Shown: in pieces, positions 46,463 through 57,358 of the stretch
Position numbering within the stretch: position 1 is the stretch's first letter
How the letters are laid out: every line of letters starts with the position of its first letter
NCBI GenBank assembly: GCA_030272585.1
Contig: BSYQ01000005.1
Coordinates: forward strand, 5,673,501 to 5,737,500
DNA: 64,000 nucleotides
Source: Bryopsis sp. KO-2023
Taxonomy: Eukaryota; Chlorophyta; Ulvophyceae; Bryopsidales; Bryopsidaceae
Reading direction: 5' to 3'
The notes under the pieces: generated by a model
The model's database searches: none
Seen by the model: the letters and a program-made list of their open reading frames with translations, nothing else
Told to the model about the DNA's origin: nothing
Translations under genes and position numbers: made by a program

Positions 46463-47660
46463 TCACGATGGAGATTTCTTTCTCGAAACCACGTGGATGT
46501 GCCATAGTCCCGGAATGGACTGCAACGAAGGGGGGTTGTGGAACCAAGCCACCTCCCATTTCTTTGTGTGGAGCTCCAATGCTTTGTCAATTTCCTCGCT
46601 GGACATCGCACGAACGTTCCACAGCACGAAATGTTCGATGCCCGATTTGAAATTGTAAGGAAAATCCTTCAACAGCAACAAAAACGATACAAGAAAAATT
46701 CTGTAAGTTCGAAAGCAAAAGCAGCGGCAGGGTGTCCCAATCTGGTAGAGAATTCGATTGAAATCTTCTGTTCATGAAAATAAAAAATAAAAAATGGAAT
46801 TGGACAAAGAGCAACAAAATACTGTTCATCTTGACTTTCCCTTCCAAGCACCTGATTTCTCATCCTTATTGTCAAAAAACCCCCCTATCATATTCCAAAA
46901 TAGGATGGTATTTCCAACGGCTGTGCTTACATTGATCACCAGTGCTGTAGGGTTAGGCGGTGGGGTCTCGACGGCTTCCTTTTTTCCATCTGTGAAAACA
47001 CACAGGGGGATAATCTATCCTGTTCCTTTATTCATGAAACAGAACACCCTCCGGACCATGGGTTCATATTTTGTAGCACAGTTGGGTAGTCAACCCAATG
47101 AACTAGATTAGAAAAATTCATCTCCTAGTCTTCGGATAAAAATCTATTCCCCAATCAAAAACATTCATCTTTCTCGACCAATTTTCCTCGAAATGGAGTC
47201 CCCCCAATCCTAACTTTTGTGTTATGTACATTTCAATATTGGCAATAACACGTGGTTTTCCACACAAAGGAGGTCGAGCAGCTTGGCACTCACCTTCGTT
47301 TAAAACGAAGTCGAAGTTCAACGTTCGAATTTTAATGATGTCCACCAGGGTGGCGTATTCTTCAAGGAGCTACACACAACCAAAACAACAGGAGATCAAT
47401 TCCGCTCAACCCGACGAACAGAAGAGCATGCGCATGGAAAGATCTGTTCACGAAAAAATCTAGAGAGGAACTCGAGTACCTCTGTGGATTTCAGTCACCT
47501 TCGCCCTGACAACCCTGTAATTTTGGGTCCCCTCCGCAGACCGACCCAGCTTCCCCAGCGACTCTTCCGTGTTTTCTCGGATGCACTCGACGATCTCGTC
47601 CCAGCCGAAAGGCTCCTCGACTGCGAGGGTTCTTCCCATTTCCTGAGCGATGGCTGGCAT
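46463..47660 (-). CDS. DUF3605-family protein
   Basis: Four exons: 47660-47499, 47369-47294, 46989-46931, 46666-46463; 166 residues. It fits the DUF3605 family, small proteins of unknown function known best from fungi. The N-terminal part has FGWDEIVECIRENTEESLGK and LGRSAEGTQNYR. The middle has a D-I-I-K-I-R helix. The C-terminal signature LVINDFPYNFKSGIEHFVLW is assembled across the last intron, followed by WFHNPPSLQSIPGLWHIHVV. The exon-4 acceptor (TTGCTGTTGAAG before 46666) was chosen because it joins VIN to DFPYNF in frame, as the family pattern requires. It is divergently paired with the GDT1 gene, 316 bp between start codons. Function unknown. Confidence 0.8.
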
Positions 47661-47976
47661 CCTTTCGATGGATAAAAGCCACCACCGACCCAACAACAGC
47701 GGGTTCTGTGTTGACGGTGTTTCTCTTCGCGCGCGCGTCCAGACAGCTCGTGGACGTCCGTCGAAAAGACGTCGATGCGTAATCGATGGCGTTTAGTCAG
47801 TTCCTGGAGTTTTGCTGGACCTCGAAAAAAAGGGCGGCAAAAATATCGGATTTTTGTTCCAGCAACAAAAAGCGACGGGCGCGAGTTTGGAACAACTGGG
47901 GGCTCGCGCGCAAACCTTCGGTATTCTTTTGAGATCAGCATTCTGTTGAGGTGTTAGTGAGGAAGCGTGGTGCGGG
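47661..47976. promoter_or_regulatory. bidirectional promoter region, DUF3605 / GDT1
   Basis: 316 bp between two divergent start codons, GC-richer than flanking introns with GCGCGCG words; it must contain both transcription starts. No specific box identified. Confidence 0.45.
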
Positions 47977-50341
47977 ATGGAAGCGCTGGGTGGAGATTTC
48001 GTCGCATCTTTGGTTCCGTCTTTTATGGCGATCCTGGTGTCGGAGATAGCGGACAAAACTTTCTTCATTGCGGCGATCATGGCGATGCGGAATCCGAGAG
48101 GAAAAGTGGGTTCGCCTCGAATTATATTAAAAAAAAAAGATAATTGCAAGAAACGAATCAAAAAGGTTTGACGTGGGAAAGCGTCGTGGTTTTGAATTAG
48201 GTGTTCGCGGGATCTCTGTCCGCTCTCGCTTTCATGACCGTGCTTTCAGCGGCGTTGGGATGGGCTGCTCCCAACTTGGTGAGTTTTATTTCTGATGCTA
48301 TTTTTTGCTGTGGTGAGTCATTTTCCTTGCTTTCGTCCAAAGGTGTCACTTTATCTGTATTTATACAGCAAGGATTCACCACAACCAGCATGTTTTATTT
48401 TTAGTTTCAAAACATTGAGAATTTTCACCGGACTTTGTATCTTGAAGGATGGCAAGGAAAATTCCGAGAGTCAGTCAGTGTGTTTCTCTGAAACCTTGAT
48501 TTTCTATAGACGTTTGTTTGCGGCAGCAAAATGATACACCAGGATTATGTCGGCATAAAATCAGGGTTGCAACTGTTTCTCTTCAAAAAAATTGAAATGT
48601 TGTTTTGAAAAGCTGAAAACATATACCGGAAATCCAGAACTCAGGTGCTACAGCGCTACTCCAAAATGTTGGAAAAAAAGAAAGGCATGATGCAAAGGAG
48701 TCCTTGAAAAAGACTCACCGGAGTCTGGAATTTTTATTTTTATTTTTTTATCTGACACGAATTATGTCTTGTTCTAGATCCCCAAATCGTGGACGCATTA
48801 CGCCTCCGTGGTGCTTTTTTTTTTCTTCGGAGCAACCAGCTTGAGAGACAGCTTGAAGAGTGGTGATGTGTGTTTCCCTTTGAACTGCATTTTCGATTAT
48901 ATCCATGCACTCTTTTTTTTTTTTGCTTTTTTTCTTTTCTTTTTCAGTTCTTTTTGCAAAAACATTCTGTCCCCCCCCCCTCATTACGAAGAAAATCAGC
49001 AAAAATAGCGTTTCGTTGCAACCACGCGATTTCACACCCAAATATCGTTGATTTGAGTTTTGGATGCTGTACAGCAATTCTTCATTTTTTGTCATTTTTT
49101 TTCTTTTGAGGGAGTTTTTCGAACAAGGCACACGCACGAGCCCAGCCTTTTTTATATATATTTTGAAATCAAAATGCAGCCCTTCCACAAGCCAAAGAAA
49201 AGTGCGACGCATTTCTGGCCCCGCTCCCCCTTTTATTTATTGTTTATTTCCTTTTTTTCCAATCTCTTTTGGGTTTTTTTCAGACGGAGGAATCGGAGTT
49301 GGAGCAAGTGGAGCATGAATTTTCTTCTGATAAATTGCGAAGCGAAACCGTTGGGAATTCGGAGTCCAAGGACCCAGGGCAAATAATGAGGTTGCTGAGA
49401 CTGGTGTTCTCTCCAATTTACATCAAAGCATTCACCCTGTGTTTTTTGGCAGAGTGGGGTGACAGGAGTCAAATCGTCACTATTGGGTGAGGGAGGCCAA
49501 TATTGCAAATAATAATATAAAAAAGACGCTTTGCAGAAAAAAACGAATTGGGGACCACAAATTAACCGGGGGGGAAATTAGAGAGAGAGAGAGAAAAATC
49601 CTCCTCGTAGGTGTTTTTTTTTCTTTTTTTTTTGGGGGGGGGGGGGGAAGGGTGAACCCTGGAAAAAGAGGTACGATATCGTTTTTTTTTTAGGGTTATT
49701 TTGTGTTACCATCTTCTTCTTGAAAAGGTACTAGTTCGGGGAATGCTGGCTGGAAGAAGCTACCTGTTGTGTCTCTTTGATTCACAGTTGGGAAAGTTTT
49801 TTTTTATATATATTTTTTTCCGATCACAGGCTTGCTGCTGCCCGAAATGTGTATGGGGTGACTCTGGGAGGTGTTCTTGGCCATGCTATCTGCACTGGAG
49901 CCGCTGTTTTGGGTGGAAAACAATTGGCCAGTCACATCAACGAGCAAATGGTTGCGGTGAGTCTGTCTGCCCCTCCAGAGTTCACTTGAAATTCTGCTGT
50001 TCTTGATATGTTTAATCAAATAGTAATAATTATTATTTTGGTTCCTGCTTGTTGGGCATCAGTAACTCATTCAATTTTTTTTCTTGGAATGTTTTCACAT
50101 TGTGCATAGGATCCTCATGCGATAGCGGTTTGGCAATGGTCGTGTTTTTGTGAATGCTCTCCTCTCAAAAGGATATTTTTTCAACAATTATAGTAGGATT
50201 CTGTGCGAGAACAATTGAAAATACACTGATTCTTTTTTTTTTTGTGATGAATTTGGGGTATATTCTTGGCAGGCCATCGGGGGAGTTGTGTTTCTGATAT
50301 TTGGAGCCGTCACTTTGTTCGAGGGCCCAAGCGCTTCCTGA
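47977..50341 (+). CDS. GDT1: GDT1/TMEM165 (UPF0016) cation transporter
   Basis: Six exons: 47977-48105, 48201-48278, 48778-48867, 49284-49486, 49830-49956, 50273-50341; 231 residues. The family moves Mn2+/Ca2+ (with H+) into the Golgi or plastid lumen. The two hallmark acidic motifs are present: SEIADKTFF in span 1 (Ala where Gly is usual) and AEWGDRSQ after the loop. Spans are visible around VFAGSLSALAFMTVLSAALG, HYASVVLFFFFGATSL, VTLGGVLGHAICTGAAVLGG and IGGVVFLIFGAVTLF. The central hydrophilic loop (TEESELEQVEHEF...) is acidic, as in relatives. Exon 3 is ended at GTGTGT (48868) rather than the nearby GTGATG because only that keeps the frame open. No long signal or transit peptide precedes span 1. 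Confidence 0.88.
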
Positions 50342-50875
50342 CGACGATTATTACTTTACTTCTTTTCCAATATATCCTTCCGTTTTCTATTTTATATTGG
50401 TTTTTTCTTATCTTGTGCCGATTCATGCAGGTCTGACTGTCGAATGCTCTCCCTCCCCACCCCCCCCCTTCTCCCAAAAAAAGAAAAAAATATAATAGAA
50501 AATGTTGGGAGTGCACAAATGTGTTTATTTCAACACACATTCATCATTCTTGATTGCTGTTTTTCTGGGGGACCTATTGTTGGGACTGATCGGCTAAAGA
50601 ATTTGTTATTTCCCTCAAGCCGATATTTGCCTGTAATGGTTGTTTCAAATTCTGTTTGTTCTGTCGCTCACGACAGAGGTTCATCCTGGATCCTTTCATT
50701 CTCAGAAAAAAACAATGAGAAAAAAAGCATATAAGCCAATGAATATGAAAAGTGTCCAATGGTTGGACAAGCAAAGCAGGCCAAAGGTTAGACGAAAGCA
50801 AAAGAAACACTACAAAAGAAAATACCATTTTTCCACCCTTTTCCACAAATTTAAGTGCAGGGACGGAAAAAGATT
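50342..50875. other. intergenic between convergent genes
   Basis: Shared 3' region of the GDT1 and U5-40K genes, with a C9 tract near 50460; nothing coding recognised. Confidence 0.6.
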
Positions 50876-53086
50876 TCACATCGAAAGTTCCCCTAGGTAA
50901 ATCTTTTTGTCTGATGCCCCTGAGGCCACTATAGGTTCCTTGGGGTGAAAAATCACTTCGTTGACAGAACCCGAATGCCCTGGTAACTTGTATGTCAGAC
51001 GCCTGGTGTGCACATCCCAAATGTAAACCATTCTATCAGCACTCCCAGCTGAAACTGCTTTGCTATCTGGGGACCAATCACAGTGCAACAGATTTTTCTC
51101 GATGTTGTGCTGATGCCCGACGAAAACTTTGGTGCAGCGGTTGGCAGGTGCATATGGCCTGAGATCCCACATCCTCAAAGTGTTGTCCATGGAATTAGTC
51201 AGCAAATGGCTTCCGTCTGGACTCAACCTCATGCTGGTGATTGTATCGGTGTGCCCAGTAAGGGTCATCGCAACCTAATATATCCAAACAAAGTGAAATT
51301 AAAAAAAGAACTCCCAATCAAAGCCACTCACAAGTTGAAAAGCCATCAGAGAGGGTTCATCCACCTGCCAATCTTAATTATGGTTTGTGGCTGTTCACTT
51401 TTCAATTCGAACGTGCTGTTTTCTTACTTGTGATTTCCTCAGATCCCATGCTTTCACAACATTTTCTATTCCGCCTGTGTATATCCTGTCGCCAGCATCA
51501 GCAAAAGCCACACTCGTAACTTGGTAGTGCTCGTTCAGGGTCTGAATGGATCGCTTCACTCTCAAATCCCAAACCTGTTTGCCACACAACAAACCCCGAG
51601 AAGTTCAGTTGATCAAAAAAGAAGTAAAAGGACCATGTTGAATGTTGGGTTGCAAAAAGAGCGCATGACCCCCCCACCCCCTTCTTTCTAGCCTCAACAA
51701 ATCGTGACAGGGATTTGTAATAATCAACGATCATAAGTGCAGAGTTCTACAGCTAACAAGAAAACACACGTTCTTTTCTTATTTGATTTTTTTAGGGAGA
51801 AAAAGGACATATATCCAGTTCCTATAGTTGCAAAAAAATATTTTTAAACCATGAACCCTTGAGGGGGGAAAAACAAGGCCAATCCATAGTCCCAGAGCGT
51901 GACATATAAAAGTTCTACTTCATCAAGGGTCCTTCCTCTCTTCGGTTCTGTGAGACTCGTTGCTAAATTAAAAAACAAAATGCACCTTTGCTTTGCAATC
52001 GTCGGAGCCTGACACCAGCAGCGGAGGTCCTTTTCTCAGCGGACAGCAAGTGTTCACGAAAGACTCGTGCTCCCTCATCTTTTTCACTTGCACCCCCACC
52101 TCGGCATCCCAAGCCCTGATGGTTTTGTCGGGTGATGCCGACAAAATCTTCTCCCCATCGGTCGTCCAATGCAAATCCAGGATCACGTTTTTGTGCCCGG
52201 ACAGCACCGCAAAATTTTCGCATTCTCCATACACCCTCCATAAGTGGATCGTTTTGTCGTGGGAGCCGGAGGCTAAGACGTCGCCATCCGGATTGAATCT
52301 CATCGAAAAAACCCCACCGTCGTGCCCAGTCAGGAGCATTATGGGGGCATGCAAGCTGGATGTTCTTTTCACATTGGGGCCTGTCTTCTACCCCAATAAA
52401 AAAGTGGGGAGGGGGGGGGGGGGGGACACAAAAACCACCACCACAACATGTCAAAAAAGGAATGGATGAAGTTACAAAAACGAGGCAGAAATTTCTGTGT
52501 AAGAATTTGATCAGGTGTCAGGGGATGTGTGGAACCACGCATAAGCAAAATGCGATTCATTTCTCAGAGTGTGCAAAACTGTGTCTGTGGTGGCCACCTA
52601 TTCATATCAAAGTGTTGAATACGTACATAAATCCTTGGTTTCTCGGCGGGTCAGTATTGGGGTAAAACTCAGCGACAAGGGTGATTGAAAAAATAGCAAA
52701 TGCAAAATCTTCTAAGCACAATTCTTCTTCGCTTGTTGGATATTTGTATACAATCCGACAGGACCAGAAAAAGTGCAAGCTACCACCATTTCAAACACAA
52801 CTTTTTGAACTCATAAAAATATCCCTTTCCCTCTTGAAAATATTCTTCTTCCACAATTTTAAACATCAGCACCCCATAACACCACCAACAGAAAATCTGA
52901 TAGAAGCCCACAGCTTCCACACTTGTATTTCCATCCTCACATACGAATCCTTGATGTTAATATGTTATCTCTCTACCTCACCTGCTGTTTTCCAACCACA
53001 ATTTCATCGGTTTTCTGCCTCTTCACCACCAGCGCCCCCCTCTCAGCGGCCCCACCCGGCGAATGCGGTCGCTTCTCATTAACCAT
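50876..53086 (-). CDS. SNRNP40: U5 snRNP 40-kDa WD-repeat protein
   Basis: Four exons: 53086-52982, 52387-51986, 51574-51428, 51274-50876; 350 residues (human protein about 357). It is a seven-bladed WD40 component of the U5 snRNP in the spliceosome, near Prp8. The short first exon (KRPHSPGG..., [16 protein letters not shown]) matches the family's basic N-terminal tail. The hallmark [20 protein letters not shown] follows, then blades [90 protein letters not shown] and [18 protein letters not shown]. The end is [15 protein letters not shown]. Exon 2's acceptor GGGGTAG was chosen over a later CAG because it gives phase 0. Divergent from bL27 with 208 bp between starts. Confidence 0.92.
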
Positions 53087-53294
53087 GTTTTCCTCGACTC
53101 GCCCCACAACCTTCCCTGAACTTCGTTGGACAAGATCGACGCGCCCAACAAGCCCCGCTGAGACGCTTCGTACACTGTACTACAGTTCCTCTCATTTTTC
53201 CACAAATATAAAAACTTTTCCGAGCGTCTTGCTGGACACCAGTCGCCGTTTTTTTCCGCTCCCTTTTTCGAACGTGAACCAGCACGCAATCGCC
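53087..53294. promoter_or_regulatory. bidirectional promoter region, SNRNP40 / RPL27
   Basis: 208 bp separate the divergent start codons of a spliceosomal and an organellar ribosomal protein gene; both promoters must lie here or in the first introns. Confidence 0.45.
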
Positions 53295-54658
53295 ATGTCT
53301 CTGTGCTCCGCGTTCACCGGTGTGTCCATCGGCAATGCCGGCTTCCTGGCGGGCCAGCGTGTGAGTTCCACTCCATCCTCCGCCCCAGTCTCGCAAATCC
53401 CAAAGGTGATCGAGGCTGCTCACAAAAAGGGTTCCGGCTCCACCAAGAACGGAAGAGATTCGAATGCCCAGAGGCGAGGGGTGAAGATTTACGGGATGCA
53501 GTCGGTTAAGGCTGGTGGTATCATTGTCAGGCAATTGGGAACCAAGGTCCGTGTTGATAAATAGAAGCAATTTTTGTTTTTCCCATAGTTCTTGTTGTGG
53601 CTGGAAAGCAGAAGTGTAAAACTAACAATTAGGGGGAGTGGGGGGGGTCTTCAATTCAGGATCACATTAAAGGTACACATATAATGTTCGAAAATGTTAA
53701 TCTATTGGCTCAGATTTTGCAAGGGGAAGATGAGGCATGACTAATATTTCCCACTTTAAATTTCATTGGGTATTTGCACCAACATTCTTCGAATTTTTTG
53801 AATGCGAGTCTAGTTTGCATTTCCTGGATGCTACTATTAATTTTGAACAGGATATACTTAGAACTCTCAACATCAGTGTGAAATCTGGTTTAAAAAAATC
53901 TATTGCACTGGATTGCAAGGAGAATAAAAACAGGGAAAAAAAGATAGTAAAATTCGGTTTATTTTGTCATTTTTGTTTGCAGTTCCACCCAGGAAAAAAT
54001 GTTGGAATGGGGAAGGACTACACCATTTTTTCCAAACTCGATGGTATTGTCATGTTTGAGAATTGCTACAAGAGAGGCCAGAAGGTCAGTTTCCCTGTGT
54101 GGTTTTTTGATCTTGGTTCTTTTCCTCAAAATGGCCGCAAGTTTTGGCTTTTATCCTGTGTATTGAGGCAAACTATGTTTGTTTCATTTATAATCTGACT
54201 GGACAAATGGTGTTTTTTCAGCAATAGAGTAGAACGACAATTGTCTTGTTCAAGCATGGCCACATGTAATGTACCCCCCCAGCAAAAAAAAAGAAAAGGA
54301 AGTAGGGAAAAATCAAAAAGCAATAATGGGTAGGAATTCCGATCAGGAAAGGCTTTAACTTGGAAATTACCACTATTTTTTGTGTCTTATTTGTGCACGA
54401 AATGCATCTCTTCATCCGACTTGAATATGTTTGCTGTCAAGGTCAGCCCCTCATGCATATATTCATCTAAGCATTAAAAGCATATATAAGCATTATTCAT
54501 CTCCCGACCATTTCTGTTTTTTGTTTTTCGGCTGTGTGATCGGTGAGATTTTTGTTTTCCAGATTTCTGTCTATGCTCGGGATGACCCAATCATTACCCA
54601 GAAAAAGCAAGAGAATGATGCCAAGGCCCTCGAAGGAACTAAGCTGGCTGCTGCTTGA
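53295..54658 (+). CDS. RPL27: organellar ribosomal protein bL27, probably plastid
   Basis: Three exons: 53295-53546, 53983-54084, 54563-54658; 149 residues. bL27 reaches the peptidyl-transferase centre of bacterial-type ribosomes. The mature domain starts at [20 protein letters not shown], followed by [39 protein letters not shown] and DGIVMFE. The A-H-K-K-G start and NAQR are typical of plastid/cyanobacterial bL27, hence the plastid call, but mitochondrial use is possible. The first about 43 residues ([20 protein letters not shown], then Ser/Pro-rich) look like a transit peptide without a strong signal-peptide core. A C-terminal extension ends in LAAA. Confidence 0.9.
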
Positions 54659-54997
54659 TTTTAGCCTCACATCATCCTGTTTTTCATATGGAGTTTTGTG
54701 GTATTCTTTTGAAGGTTGGCAGGCGTGGGATTCTTTTCTTTTTACGTTTCAGGGAAAAATGACAATGATAGTGGCCTCTGGGAATGGCTTGATCGTGGAA
54801 ATTCTGTAATTTGGTTTTGTGGACGGTGATTGCAACAACGAACTTCGATTGTTTGTGCAAACTCTGACGGACTCCCCCTTAGTTCACAAGCAATGAAATG
54901 GACCCATCAGGCCAACAATAATGCAATAAGTAGGGCCCAGCCAGGGCACTCTGGCAAATCTGAGGACAAGTCACGGATCTTAGGGGTAACACATTCT
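54659..54997. other. junction between bL27 and the RNA gene array
   Basis: No recognised gene; the array identity begins abruptly at an A run with no inverted or direct repeat that I can see at the junction. Confidence 0.55.
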
Positions 54998-55033
54998 AAA
55001 AAATACGAGCACGGAAAAAGAAAAGTCCACCGA

Positions 55034-55149
55034 GTTGCCGCCGCCAGATTTCCTGAGACATCCCTGATCTCGGTACTGATCGGCCCCAACCGTGCTTGAT
55101 TGGCGAGTTCGGAAGGGATCGCATGTATTCACGGTGGTTTGATGGCAAC
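55034..55149 (-). rRNA. 5S ribosomal RNA, unit 1
   Basis: 116 nt. The ends GUUGCC...GGCAAC form helix I. Internal words CCACCGUGAAU, GAUCCCUUCCGAACUCG, CAAGCACGGUUGGGGCCG, GUACCGAGAUCAGGGAUG follow the eukaryotic 5S pattern, including the pol III internal control region. T-rich runs (CTTTTCTTTTT) follow the 3' end as a terminator. Confidence 0.88.
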
Positions 55150-56274
55150 ACGTTTCGAAGCGGACGCCGGGAGGTGAAGTATCCGTTTTTCAGGTGCGCG
55201 AGGGACGTGTCCCTCCGATGGTTTGGTGCACCGATTGTTTTTTTGTTTGCTCTTTTGAGGTGAGGTTGGCAGAGCGGTGAAATGGTGTTTTTGGCTTCAT
55301 CCAATCCAAAAGGACCCGGTGGGAGCGTTTTCAGGTGTGGCACGATCTTTCGTGGGTGGGTGGGTGGTTGAGTGTGCGCCTGTGAGCGCGTGCGCGCGCG
55401 CGGGCGGTGGAGTGTGTGTGGGTCAGCTCGTGGGTGAGCGGCAGCAGAGCGAAAAAGCCTTGGGAGCATGTTCGTTTCTTTTTTGACGTGTGTGGCGACG
55501 GAACGCACAGGTGGTGGCGTGTTGGTGGCGTTTCTGGGTTCAACCGCGCCCTTGTTGGATCATCCGATCGGGTGATCCGGGATCATCCACGGGATCTCTC
55601 TCGGGAGAAAATCGGGAGAGAGGTCGAAGAAAAGAGCGAAAAAGCTAGAAAGGAAAAGAAAAGGGGGAGGGAAAGAAGGAAAATGAACTTTGAGAGAAAA
55701 CACGATAGACAGACACCGGTTTGATTTCGAAGGGGGAGAAAAAAACCTTTCGAAACGGCGAAAGAAGAATGCAAAGGAAATGGAATCTTCTCGAAAGGAC
55801 CGAAAGAGAAAGAATCGAAAAAGGAAAAAGGTAGAAAAGCACGGAAGAGGGAAGAAAAGAAAAGAAAGATTACTGGAAGAAAAGGAGGGAACGAACGGCA
55901 CGAATATAAGAAAAGAACGACGAAAAACAGAAAGAAACGAATCGATCTCTTGCGGGGAAAGAAAAAAAAAAAACAAAAAAAACACACCACAACTCGAAGA
56001 GACACCAAAAACCCATGGAAAACGAAGAACTCCTTTTACGCGATAATTCGAGATTACAAAATGGGCCATTGCCGATATCTCTCGTATATCCGAATCCGAG
56101 CACCCGGAAAAATCGCAACGATGAAAAAACTCGAAACGAGTCCTACCCACGAACGAACACCCTCCCGAAGTTTTGGCGCAACCTCGTTCCCGCGCGCGAC
56201 GGCACTTGTCCTCGACAACTTCCCGACAGCTTCCCGAACCTACCACGCTCTCCGCACGCGCGATCCCTCGAGCC
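55150..56274. other. array spacer, no recognised gene (repeats at 58437 and 61724)
   Basis: The first half is GT-rich. The second half (55600-55990) is strongly purine-rich on the plus strand, giving long open frames by composition only. A hairpin-like GGTGCGCGAGGGACGTGTCC...GGTGCACC lies at 55192-55230. No credible protein or RNA gene. Confidence 0.5.
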
Positions 56275-56345
56275 GTGTTGGTGATATAGTGGTAGCATAC
56301 TACCCTCCCAAGGTAGAGACCCGGGTTCGATTCCCGGTCAACGCA
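56275..56345 (+). tRNA. tRNA-Gly(CCC), unit 1
   Basis: 71 nt; acceptor GUGUUGG/UCAACGC (two wobbles), anticodon loop CUCCCAA, B box GGGTTCGATTCCC, followed by a T8 terminator. Confidence 0.9.
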
Positions 56346-56467
56346 CTCGTGCTCTTTTTTTTAGCGGACCGACGTCCGAGACCCCAGCTTGAAGACGCGC
56401 GGCGGGCCCCTGCTTTCGTACGTGGCGATGGCCGAGTTGGTCCAAGGCGCTGGAGTAAGGTTCCAGT

Positions 56468-56932
56468 CAGAGATAGGACTTGGGCCAAATTTTTGGTCCG
56501 ACTCCGGTCCGGTCCGGTTACGGTCGGGTTACGGTCACCGTACTACGGCCGTAACTCCGTACCGTAACCGGAGTAATATGTTGTTTTTACGGTACGGAAC
56601 AGGTACGGTATAACTACGGTAGGCCCTAAATCACCGTGAAGTAGCGTGGTTCAGTGCTAAAGCGTTAGGCTGCAGTCAGTAGGGTCGCGGGTTCGAATCC
56701 CCCTGGGTTCCTTTGGAATCGCGGGACCCTGCGGGGGTCACTTTCTACGGTTTACGGTTGTTACGGCCGTTACGGTCGTTACGGTCCGGTACGGAGCGGT
56801 ACGGAGTGGTACGGTGCTACGGTTACGGCCGTAAAAGTACGATTTTCTGACGAAAATTGTACTCCGGTTACGGTCCGGTTACGGTGGTTACGGTCCGGTT
56901 ACGGTGACCGTAACCGTAAAGTCCTATCTCTG
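56468..56932. mobile_element. hAT-like MITE carrying a tRNA-like cassette, unit 1
   Basis: 465 bp with 14-bp perfect TIRs CAGAGATAGGACTT / AAGTCCTATCTCTG, flanked by the 8-bp duplication GTTCCAGT (56460-56467, 56933-56940). The CAGAG start and 8-bp duplication are hAT features. The subterminal parts are dense in TTACGGT/CGGTCCGGT words. The middle holds a tRNA-like unit with a GTGGTTCAGTG A box, a GTTCGAATCCC B box (56691-56701), a Cys-like CTGCAGT loop, and the 3' module GGGACCCTGCGGGGGT (56723-56738). No transposase. Confidence 0.92.
56641..56740 (+). ncRNA. tRNA-like pol III cassette inside the MITE (also 59928-60027)
   Basis: A and B boxes at tRNA spacing, anticodon-like GCA loop, then a tail CCCTGGGTTCC...GGGACCCTGCGGGGGT shared with the cassette at 2045-2150. 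The arms do not close into a full cloverleaf by eye, so it is more like a tRNA-derived SINE head. Confidence 0.6.
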
Positions 56933-57023
56933 GTTCCAGTCCGAAAGGGCGTGGGTTCAAATCCCACTCGCCACACGTCAGAATTTGTGACGTGGCGTGA
57001 GGCGTCCTGTCAAAAGCGTTGGT

Positions 57024-57109
57024 TGCCCCGGACCAGGATCGAACTGGTGACCTCCGGATGGCTCACGAGGTTATGAGACCGACGCGCTAACCGACTGCGC
57101 CACCGAGGC
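57024..57109 (-). tRNA. tRNA-Met(CAT), elongator type, with intron, unit 1
   Basis: 86 nt; acceptor GCCUCGG/CCGGGGC, D arm GCGC/GCGC, anticodon loop CUCAUAA, T arm ACCAG/CUGGU. Between the loop and the 3' anticodon strand UCCGG lie 12 extra bases (ACCTCGTGAGCC) at the canonical position after base 37. TTTT follows the gene. Confidence 0.9.
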
Positions 57110-57219
57110 CACGGAAAAATTTCCGTGCCGCCGATCTCGGGCCGCTGCTGGGCGTCGTCTGCGACTCCCGTCCGGGGCGGGGCCGGCCCCCGTGGGGGTG
57201 GCTCCCGAGCGACGATCGT

Positions 57220-57302
57220 GTGGTGATGGCCGAGTTGGTCTAAGGCGCTAGATTCAGGTTCTAGTTCGGAGACGAGCGTGGGTTCGAATCCCACTCACCA
57301 CA
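57220..57302 (+). tRNA. tRNA-Leu(CAG), unit 1
   Basis: 83 nt; acceptor GUGGUGA/UCACCAC, anticodon stem CUAGA/UCUAG with loop UUCAGGU, long variable arm, B box GGGTTCGAATCCC, TTTT nearby. Confidence 0.93.
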
Positions 57303-57358
57303 ACGTGCCTTTTCGCGTCACCCCCTCGGTTCGCGAACACACACGCACACACATGCCT

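Larger units (their letters stand above)
56422..56975 (+). pseudogene. tRNA-Leu(AAG) split by a DNA element, unit 1
   Basis: The 5' part (56422-56467) reaches the end of the anticodon arm. The 3' part (56941-56975, after a duplicated GTTCCAGT) has the variable arm, T arm and acceptor. A 465-bp element separates them. The intact version is seen in unit 3, so this copy should not give a functional tRNA. Confidence 0.9.

Noticed and set aside
46669..46875. Extra exon in the DUF3605 gene (FSTRLGHPAAAFAFELTEF)
   Set aside because: Would require a non-consensus donor and wrong phase; direct joining of VIN to DFPYNF reproduces the family signature.
55259..55345. Possible tRNA-Ser/Leu start (TTGGCAGAGCGGTG) in the array spacer
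   Set aside because: No B box, no acceptor pairing and no anticodon arm could be found downstream.
55560..56246. Minus-strand 228-codon Phe/Ser-rich ORF, repeated in each array unit
   Set aside because: Lies on a purine-rich spacer whose complement is TTC/TCC-rich; identical repetition reflects the tandem array, not protein constraint.
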